The notes under the pieces were generated by a model. The model searched no databases, had not been told where the DNA came from, and saw only the letters and a program-made list of their open reading frames with translations. A stretch of 64,000 bases of DNA, taken from Erodium maritimum. Taxonomy: Eukaryota > Streptophyta > Magnoliopsida > Geraniales > Geraniaceae. Position 1 is the first letter of the stretch, and the number at the start of each line of letters is the position of its first letter. Positions 56,489 through 64,000 of this stretch are shown here, piece after piece. A program made the translations under genes and the position numbers. Where the stretch lies: contig OY997589.1 in NCBI GenBank assembly GCA_963921825.1, forward strand, positions 50,214,546-50,278,545. Reading direction: 5' to 3'.

Positions 56489-57796
56489 GAGTCTTAAATG
56501 AGGGAGGAGTTGGAAGCCAACCTTCGTGCAATGAAGCAACGAATCCGGAGAAGGACTTATAGAATGGTAGAGAGAGAAATGCAAAATATTAGTGGATTTA
56601 GGTGAAGGGTCAAAAGTGGGGAACCTGCCTGGCGACAAATTAATAAAGGTCGTCTCGATACCCACAACCGACTGATGCACGGTGATTTTGTCGAGAACCC
56701 AACATATGGGCCTGATATGTTTAGGCATGGATTTTGTCGAGAACCCAACATATGGGCCTGATGTAAAAAGGTAGCGGAGCATGAGGATTACTTTGTTCAG
56801 AACCCGGACGGTGCAGGACGCATGGGGTTATTAACGCACCAAAAATGCATCGCCGCGTTACGAATGCTAGCGTATGGGTACTCAGCCGATTCATTGGACG
56901 AATCCCTATGTATTGGGGTAAGTACCATACACAAATGTGTACGCTAATTTTTTAAGACCTTTGTTGAGGTTTTCATGGGTAAATACGAGCATAAACCAAC
57001 AATAGAGGACTTGACCCGATTACTGGAATCGGGGTACAACCGAGGGCTCCCCGACATGATTGGGAATATTGGCTGCATGCATTGGGAGTGGAAGAATTGA
57101 CAAGTTGTATTGCAAGGAGCCTATGGCCGAGGAGACCACCACGGGGATCCAACTGTTATGCTGGAAGTTTCAACGTCCCGTGATTTGTAGATTTAGCATT
57201 TTTTCAGGATGACTGGCTCGAATAATGACATCAATGTCCTCAACGCGACCACTTATCCTAGAAACGCTTTTGTAGGTTGTGACTTTTTCGTGGAGTATGA
57301 GATCAACGAGAATCGCTACGAACGACCTTATTATTAGGTTGACGGGATTTACCCATCATGGAGTCGATTCGCCATCCCCTACTCGCAAACACAAATTGTT
57401 TGCTAAAGTGTAAGAAGGTTGTCGGAACGATATTGAACGAGCTTTTGGAGTCCTCCAAGCATGGTGGCACATAATTTCCCAGACCGCTCATGTTTGGAAG
57501 AGGACGACTTTGGTTGATATCTTGCACACTTGTATCATTGTACAAAACATGATTGTAGAGGATGAGCGCGACCGATACGAAGAAGGATATGACGACTTGT
57601 ATACGCAGCGCCTCCCGATATACTAGATTGGACACCACCTGAACGATGGCACCAAGGAGGGCCCTTGTTCTACCAATAACGCTTGTCCGCTCGACTTAGT
57701 GTCATAAATGATCTGACCCACCAAGAACTCCAAGAAGACCTTGTTCAGCATATATATGATCGATTTGGAGCGAATTACCGATCTGACGACAAGTAA
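56489..57796 (+). pseudogene. PIF/Harbinger transposase (ALP1-like, DDE_Tnp_4) pseudogene
   Basis: Fragments in several frames follow the family order: an N-terminal MREELEANLRAMKQRIRR, then HNRLMHGDFVENPTYGPDMF, EDYFVQNPDGAGRMGLLTHQ (56781), AALRMLAYGYSADSLDESL, DMIGNIGCMHWEWK (the block with the first catalytic Asp in relatives, which reads SIDCMHWEWKNCP; here Asp is replaced by Gly), NDINVLNATT, DGIYPSWSRFAIP, NDIERAFGVLQAWWHII and DILHTCIIVQNMIVEDERDR. It ends HQELQEDLVQHIYDRFGANY before TAA 57794-57796. Many stops and frameshifts and a 46-bp tandem duplication (56684/56730) disable it. It would have cut and pasted the element with a Myb-like partner, which is not seen here. Confidence 0.92.
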
Positions 57797-57955
57797 GATG
57801 ATTTCTCTATGGAACAATTGTATTGTCAATCCATAATCAATGTTTTATTCGGGGATTAATAAAATTTCAAGTTTAATTTCATTTTGGTTAATTTATCATT
57901 TTATTAATTAATTTTGTCAATTTTATTTAAATTTTAAATCGGATTTGTAAAACTC
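57797..57955. other. AT-rich spacer
   Basis: AT-rich sequence between the transposase stop and the short LTR. It may include the 3' end of the Harbinger element. No TIR or TTA duplication could be fixed. Confidence 0.4.
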
Positions 57956-58131
57956 TGAAAATATTATTGATTATACTTGATAATCTTGATGTTTCAATAC
58001 AATGAGAGCACCCCTTTGTATAGGGTCTAACTCTATGCGAAATAGGAAATACTAATACTAAACAACATAGGAAATCTAACTTAAATAGGAATAGGAAACA
58101 CTAGTAATTGGAAATAAACTAAACTCTAACA
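57956..58131 (-). mobile_element. Short LTR (176 bp) of a TRIM-like or small copia element
   Basis: On the minus strand it runs TGTTAGAGTTTAG... to ...AATAATATTTTCA, TG...CA. Immediately before it on that strand is GAGGGGGAG (58140-58132), a typical polypurine tract, so this is the 3' LTR of an element lying to the right. The adjoining 600 bases are non-coding. At about 58410 TCATACCCTGA may be a decayed complement of the Met primer site. No second LTR copy was found. Confidence 0.55.
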
Positions 58132-58140
58132 CTCCCCCTC

Positions 58141-58858
58141 ACGTGCAAATCGGATAACGAGTCTTGCACGTGGACGAAGAATAAATTTCAAATTTCTTCA
58201 TGTTGTTGTTTCACCACTATGATGTTGTTGCCGAAGGCCAAGATATTTTTTTCAACACCCCCCTCACGTGTAGGTATGATCATCTACACGTGGCCCATAG
58301 TAGGTCTGGACATCTGCATATGTACCGGAGACCATAGGGTGGAGGTGACAAACGGGACGATACCCAATAACGGCTTTTTAAAGCCTAAGACGATCTAGAG
58401 CCATTGGCTCATACCCTGATTTTACGGACGCACGATTCAGCTTCAAGCAATTAAACCACGTGGGAGCAAAACATCTTCACGCAAGTCACATAACGACAAT
58501 GCGAAACAACTTCAAGCAACTATGTCACATGACGCTGCAAAATTTTTCAAGCAACGACGTCCCATAACGACAATGCGAAACAACTTCGAGCAACTACGTC
58601 GCATAACGAAGGTGTGAAACTTTGAGCAACTACGTCGTATAACAACAGTGCAAAAATTTGAGCAACTACGCCGTATAACGACGGTGCGAAACATATTCAA
58701 GTAAGCACGACGATGGTGCAAACCATGCTGATTTAAGGATGCGCAGAATGTGTAATTTTTAGTTTTAGGAAAATCACCAAAACCTTAAAATTAAACCTAA
58801 AGGAAGAGAATCTAAAGAAAAAAAACGGTACCCGACATGAACAGTACCCCGTGAACAG
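58141..58858 (-). repeat. Internal remnant with degenerate 38-40-bp repeats
   Basis: From about 58440 to 58730, units of the type CGAGCAACTACGTCGCATAA...GTGCGAAAC recur every 38-40 bases with substitutions, about six to seven times. Minus-strand translation gives repeated VVIRRSCSK-like segments, an artefact of the repeat. The part 58141-58400 holds two CACGTG/CCCCCTCACGTG words and no gene. It probably belongs to the element of the short LTR. Confidence 0.6.
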
Positions 58859-59377
58859 TGTTGGAGAAATAGGCTTCAAAAGCCATTTCCCCCTTTTTTA
58901 AAGACTCCCACATCGGAAAGAGAGAGGAGTGGCTTTGTGTTTATAAGCTCTCTATTCCCTTTCCTATTCAACTAGCTATAATGGGCCCTATGCAGGTTGG
59001 GCCGGTCTGGGCCTCGCGTGCACCGCCGCCACCGTCTGTCCGTCCGGGACGAGCCGGGCTCGGGTTCGGGTTTGAGTGGAGCCCTTGTGGGGCGGGCTAA
59101 AACAGATCAAACATTAAGTTTTTTGGAGAAAAATTTATCTAATTTGTTTTTGAATCTTTTTGAAAGATCAGTAACGTATTTCCATTTTGATTCTGAATTA
59201 AACCATTGATTAATTATTTTCAAACGGAAATTAATTACGATTTTGGTATTTACTTTGAGGCTCTTAATGCTAAAACGTTTTTTGGTATTTGTTTTGCTGA
59301 AACGTTTTTATTTGGTGCTCCTTTTCTAGCCTATAAATAGTTAGTTCTGGTCTCTTTGTTGAACTACGATTTTATCA
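58859..59377 (+). mobile_element. 5' LTR of a second copia family
   Basis: Starts TGTTGGAGAAATAGGC and ends GATTTTATCA, followed by ATTACCAGAGCC, a slightly decayed initiator-Met primer site (TGGTATCAGAGCC expected). It contains GACTCCCACATCGG, common in plant copia LTRs, and a TATA box 37-46 bases before its end. No TSD can be tested because the element is cut on the right. Confidence 0.7.
59331..59340 (+). promoter_or_regulatory. LTR TATA box
   Basis: CTATAAATAG near the end of the LTR, the expected position for the U3/R promoter of a plant copia element. Confidence 0.6.
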
Positions 59378-59775
59378 ATTACCAGAGCCAAATTATACAC
59401 GTTTTAATCCTTTTTTCCCAAACGTTTTCTCCACCCTTGTTCTGGTTAACGTTCTACTGCTTCCACATCCGGTAGAGCGAGTGGGCGCGCTGCCGGGTGG
59501 AGCTGAGTGATCCTTGGGGAGCAACCGCTGCTGATCGCCACCACGGTCACGCCGGAAAATGTGCTTTCAAGTCAGTGGACCTCCGTGCCACGTCTCAGCT
59601 GTGTTCTTTGTTCTGCTCTTCAACCGGGTTGGTCGTTCATCTTTTTCGATTACTTGTTTTATTGTGTGTTCTGATTGTTAGGTTCTGCAATTCTTTAAAA
59701 CAGTTTATGCAAATTATTCCAACAATTTGAAAGCAAACTTTATATTATTCATTTAATATTTCGTAAACTGTTTTA

Positions 59776-60833
59776 ATGATGAACATGAACAACATGAACA
59801 CGAATATGCATGCCAATCCGAATTCGGCTTCTGCTGTTGTTGCTCGTAATTTCCCTCGTGTTGAACCTCTCGACGGTACCAACTACCGTCGTTGGTCTAA
59901 AAAACTTATGATTTTCTTTGAACAAAACGAAATTGATTATGTGTTTCTTGAAGATCCCCATGTGCCTATAACTGCTACTGGTAGTACAACTCCCTTAGTT
60001 GCCTCCATTGTTAGGGACAATGAGGCCAAGCTTAAGAAGTATGCTAAGGATAATAAAATTGCTCGCTGCCATTTTTTGGACTCTGTGTCCAATACCTTCT
60101 TTGATCTTCTTGCTGGTCATAAGTCTGCCAAAATCATTTGGGAGACTTTAGAGAAGAATTACGGGGCTGACGACACTGGGAACAAGAAGTATGTTGTAAG
60201 CAAGTGGCTTGCATTCCAAATGGTTGACAACCGGTCGATCATGGATCAAGTCCACATTTACGAGGACCTGTCCGCCGCCATTGTCAACGAAGGGATGGAC
60301 ATGAATGAGGTGTTCCTCACCCATGTGCTGTTGGAGAAGTTTCCACCGTCGTGGAAAGACTACCGCAACCACCTCAAGTACATAGAGAAGGATTTGACTC
60401 TTCAAGACCTCATTTGCCACATGAAGATTGAGGAAGCAAATCGCTTGAAGGACGCTCTGAGTGCCTACCCACCTTTGCCGCCTCCGACGGCAAAGGCCAA
60501 CATCGTGGAATCTGGTGGCCCGTCTCGACAGAACAAGTTCAAGACGAAGCCCAAGTCCACGGAAGCTCTCAAGCGAGGACCTACCAACAACCGCAACAAG
60601 TTTATAAGCCCTCCTCTGCTGATCAGAAATCGAAGCAGAATCTGTTGTGCTATGTTTGCGGACAAGCTGGACACAAGGCCTATCAGTGTGTTCAACGTCA
60701 AGGCTTCAAGAAGAATGATACAAGGGCCTACATTGCTGAAGATGACAACATAGTAGCTGTTGTAGTCGCTGTGGCTATGCTAGTTCACAACACCGTTGAC
60801 CGGGTGTTGGACTCCGCATCCACCCGTCATCTC
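59776..60833 (+). pseudogene. Copia gag and start of protease, cut by LTR E
   Basis: ATG 59776 opens a 325-codon frame. It has an Asn/Met-rich start, then RVEPLDGTNYRRWSKKLMIF (residues about 30-50, the DUF4219-type N-terminus), then a UBN2-type gag (AKIIWETLEKNYGADD, LLEKFPPSWKDYRNHLKYI). Near 60600 one base appears to be missing (AAGTTTATAAG where AAGTTCTATAAG is expected), moving the real frame to CYVCGQAGHKAYQC, a perfect CCHC zinc knuckle (60648-60690). Protease begins as VLDSASTRHLC at about 60805 (D-S-G-A/T expected, so the Gly is lost). LTR E then interrupts at 60834. Gag would build the virus-like particle. The element is a different family from B and C. Confidence 0.9.
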
Positions 60834-61006
60834 TGTTAGTCTTAGTGCTCGTAGTTCAATCCTGAATGTCCAAATGTATATATCATCGTTAGCAATAATA
60901 TTAAAGCGACTTTATATTACTTATGTGTTGGAGTAATATATCGATGTGTGCTCTGATCTATGCCCACAATGCGAATAGAACCATAGATCGAGATAGATCA
61001 CACTCG
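60834..61006 (+). mobile_element. Copia LTR E, left part
   Basis: TGTTAGTCTTAGTGCTCG..., the first 173 bases of a B-type LTR inserted into the gag-pro of the previous element. It is interrupted by LTR F. ACTCG at 61002-61006 is the target copied by F. The 5 bases before it, CATCT (60829-60833), would be the left TSD of E. Confidence 0.93.
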
Positions 61007-62693
61007 TGTTGGGTCTCGAGGTAGGGTTAGAGATGAACCAACTCGCAGCGGAAAATCAAGGAAAACCAAGAGACGATTAAAACCATGAAACAACTAACAA
61101 AGAATGGATTCACAAGAGAAAAATTCAGCACTAGTTCTTACCAAAACAAGAACACCGGGTAACGAATGATTGGCTTGAGTCTCCAAGACGCCTACGTATC
61201 CACATGGGAATCAAAGCCACGTAGTTCTTCTCTTTGAGGACTCAAGAACACAAAAATGGAGGTGGAAACTAGCCAAACCCGAAATGGCCATGGAAGAGGG
61301 AGAGAAAATGTGTTTCCTATTCTTGTCTTGTGTTTGTTATGTTGAAAAAGGATGACTTAAACATAACAAAACCCATACTTGTCCAACTAAAGGCATGGGA
61401 CAAGTATGGTGTCAAGTAAGGTGTAAATAGGACAAGTATGGCAAGACAAGATTGGGTTAGGTGGTGAATCACCAACACCTTAATCCTTGTCTTGCTTACT
61501 TAGTACTAATTAATCAAGACTTGATTAATTAGTTCCATGGGCCTTGGTTGCATGGGCCTTTCATGGGCCTCTTGGAACATGGCCCGTGGCCATTTCTAAC
61601 GAGGTCCCGTGATTCGCTCATCGCCTCCAAGCCTTCCATACCGGAAATGTCCAACATTATCCGACGCGATCAATCCCAAGACTCCAAGCCTTGTCTCGAT
61701 CCGTAAAGTCCTATTCACGTACGAGCACATGACCCAAAACCCAGTTTTGGTCATGTCCAGAGACAACTCCCTTTTGGCCATTCTCCATAAATGTATCAAT
61801 GAGTTTCATCCTCCGGTGTGACCCTTAGGTTTATGCATGTCAATAGATCAACGTAAAATCCCATTTTACTTGATCCTATTTAAGTGGCAACTAACGAGAC
61901 TTTAGTATTGCCTGACACTGCATAACGAATCGACCCTGTCGATTCTAACCTTTCCGTCATCCCTGTCATTATCCTTTTATCTCCGATATCCTGATTGAGA
62001 TAAGGCATAGAGCCGTCATCCTTATTATTCTCAATCAATGTTCCTTGATATGTGAGATGACTAAAGATATGATACCCAGTATCATGTGCATGGCCATGCT
62101 ATTCTTTCAGTCACTCTCGATCAAGCGGCCGAGAACCGATATCTTTCCCATACCTCAGTATGAGGGATAAATCCCTTAGCCGCCTTTCGTGTCACTCATG
62201 TAGCCCGTCCCCAAGCCAATCCTGGCCGTTATGGAAGCCTTGTTACTGACAACGTTAGGCTCAGGTCAAACTCAGTTGTTGACTACATAGCGATCACAAA
62301 GACTCCTTGGTCTAAGGATACATGACAAGCTACGACACTGAATATGTTCATGACTTAATCTATGGCACATATTCAGGGCGGGTCGTCCAATATCATGTCC
62401 CACATGATATCTATGATCAGACTCCGGAATCCCATTCCAATGACTAACAGAACGTAAGCCATAAAGAGCCATCTTTCATACTAGTCGCTTCTAGTGAAGC
62501 TTTGTTGACTAGGGACCCATCGAGTGTGATCTATCTCGATCTATGGTTCTATTCGCATGGTGGGCATAGATCAGAGCACACATCGATATATTACTCCAAC
62601 ACATAAGTAATATAGAGCCGCTTTAATTTTATTGCTAACGATGATATATACATTTGGACATTTAGGATTGAACTATGGGCACTAAGACTAACA
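61007..62693 (-). mobile_element. Solo copia LTR F (minus), nested in LTR E
   Basis: The full 1,687-bp LTR in reverse orientation: TGTTGGGTCTCGAGG at 61007 to AAGACTAACA at 62693. The perfect TSD ACTCG lies at 61002-61006 and 62694-62698. There is no internal region, so it is a solo LTR of the same family as its host. The two stand in opposite orientations. Confidence 0.95.
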
Positions 62694-62698
62694 ACTCG

Positions 62699-64000
62699 AT
62701 GGGTCCCTAGTCAACAAAGCTTCACTAGAAGCGACTAGTATGAAAGATGGCTCTTTATGGCTTACGTTCTGTTAGTCATTGGAATGGGATTCCGGAGTCT
62801 GATCATAGATATCATGTGGGACATGATATTGGACGACCCGCCCTGAATATGTGTCATAGATTAAGTCATGAACATATTTAGTGTCGTAGCTTGTCATGTA
62901 TCCTTAGACCAAGGAGTCTTTGTGATTGCTATGTAGTCAACGACTGTGTTTGACCTGAGTCTAACGTTGTCCGTAACAGGGCTTCCATAACGGCCAGGAT
63001 TGACTTGGGGACGGGCTACATGAGTGACACGAAAGACGGCTAAGGGATTTATCCCTCATACTGAGGTATGGGAAAGATATCGGTTCTCGGCCGCTTGATC
63101 GAGAGTGACTGAAAGAACAGCATGGCCATGCACATGATACTGGGTATCATATATTCAGTCATCTCACATATCAAGGAACAGTGATTGAGAATAATAAGGA
63201 TGACGGCTCTATGCCTTATCTCAATCAGGATATCAGAGATAAAAGGATAATGACAAGGACGACGGAAAGGTTAGAATCGACAGGGTCGATTCGTTATGCA
63301 GTGTCAAGCAATACTAAAGTCTTGTTAGTTGCCACTTAAATAGGATCAAGTAAAATGGGATTTTACGTTGATCTATTGACATGCATAAACCTAAGGGTCA
63401 CACCGGAGGATGAAACTCATTGACACATTTATGGAGAATGGAAAAAAGGGAGTTGTCTCAGGACATGACCAAAACTGGGTTTTGGGTCATGTGCCCGTAA
63501 GTGAATAGGACTTTACGGATCGAGACAAGGCTTGGAGTCTTGGATTGATCGCGTCGGATAATGTTGGACATTTCCGGTATGGAAGGCTTGGAGGCGATGA
63601 GCGAATCACGGGACCTCGTTGGAAATGGCCACGGGCCATGTTCCAAGAGGCCCATGAAAGGCCCATGTAACCAAGGCGCATGGAACTAATTAATCAAGTC
63701 TTGATTAATTAGTACTAAGTAAGCAAGACAAGGATTAAGGTGTTGGTGATTCACCACCTAACCCAATCTTGTCTTGTCATACTTTGTCCTATTTACACCT
63801 TACTTGCACCATACTTGTCCCATGCCTTTAGTTGGACAAGTATGAGTTTTGTTATGTTTAAGTCATCTTTTTTCAACATAACAAACACAAGACAAGAATA
63901 GGAAACACAAGTTCTCTCCCCCTTCCCTTGCAATTTCGGGTTTGGCAAGCTCCCACCTTCATGTTTGTGTTCTTGAGTCCTCAAAGAGAAGAACTACGTG
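62699..64000 (+). mobile_element. Copia LTR E, right part, runs off the window
   Basis: Continues LTR E with ATGGGTCCCTAGTCAAC. Together with the left part, about 1,475 of 1,688 bases are present, and the rest lies beyond the window. Whether E is a solo LTR or the 5' LTR of a full element cannot be told. It carries more private substitutions than A, B or F (for example a stop in the small frame seen in its sisters), so it looks somewhat older. Confidence 0.93.

Noticed and set aside
58512..58721. Minus-strand frame with repeated RRSCSK segments that could suggest a repeat protein
   Set aside because: It follows from the degenerate 38-40-bp DNA repeat. No start context and no flanking coding signal.

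Overview
The window is plant nuclear DNA, almost certainly from a eudicot. The evidence is spliced genes with GT-AG introns, Ty1/copia LTR retrotransposons with initiator-tRNA-Met primer sites, L1-type plant LINEs with zf-RVT and RNase H tails, a PIF/Harbinger transposase relic, a CACTA element and several MITEs. No species can be named. There are no bacterial operons, CRISPR arrays, plasmid origins or organellar genes. Most of the track consists of old and young transposable elements nested in one another. One clearly intact host gene is visible.

Left part (1-10,500). After low-information sequence and a 178-bp tandem duplication comes an AT-rich inverted-repeat element. It was split by a 2.9-kb solo-LTR-like element (2463-5384, TSD TTAGT). 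An old reverse-oriented LTR fragment follows, interrupted by two long-TIR MITEs, and then LINE remnants. The host gene (10514-14070, minus strand) can be resolved into six exons whose phases all agree. They give an 821-residue plant protein of unknown function with a duplicated 'GSFSY-RLLPYLM' exon, a Cys-rich knuckle and a C-terminal helix. A site resembling an E2F box lies just upstream.

Middle part (14,200-41,100). This is dispersed repeat debris, then a solo copia LTR (18887-20574, TSD ATAAG), a 2.15-kb non-autonomous CACTA element (TSD ATG) that carries a MULE-type MITE and a tRNA-like sequence, and a multi-level nest. Copia element C (internal region from about 24137, 3' LTR from 27919) was split by copia element B (29178-40228, TSD ATACT). 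B was itself split by a 2.8-kb solo-LTR-like element (31154-33943, TSD TGACC). B and C share the same disabling lesions: loss of the RT YVDD motif, Asp to Asn in integrase, a TAG stop and a frameshift. Even so, B has nearly identical LTRs. This looks like a copia lineage that moves with borrowed enzymes.

Right part (41,100-64,000). A decayed LINE ORF2 is followed by a TSD-bounded LINE that carries only ORF1, with a 742-codon open frame (45923-49094). Next come a second LINE ORF2 fragment and a second ORF1-type LINE whose 5' leader was split by a minus-strand solo LTR, which itself contains a MULE-MITE. Then come a PIF/Harbinger transposase pseudogene, a short minus-strand LTR, and a different copia element (5' LTR, primer site, gag). 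That last element is cut by another LTR (E), which is in turn cut by a minus-strand LTR of the same family (F).

The elements do not form a pathway. What connects them is insertion order, readable from target-site duplications, and dependence of several non-autonomous elements on enzymes encoded elsewhere in the genome.
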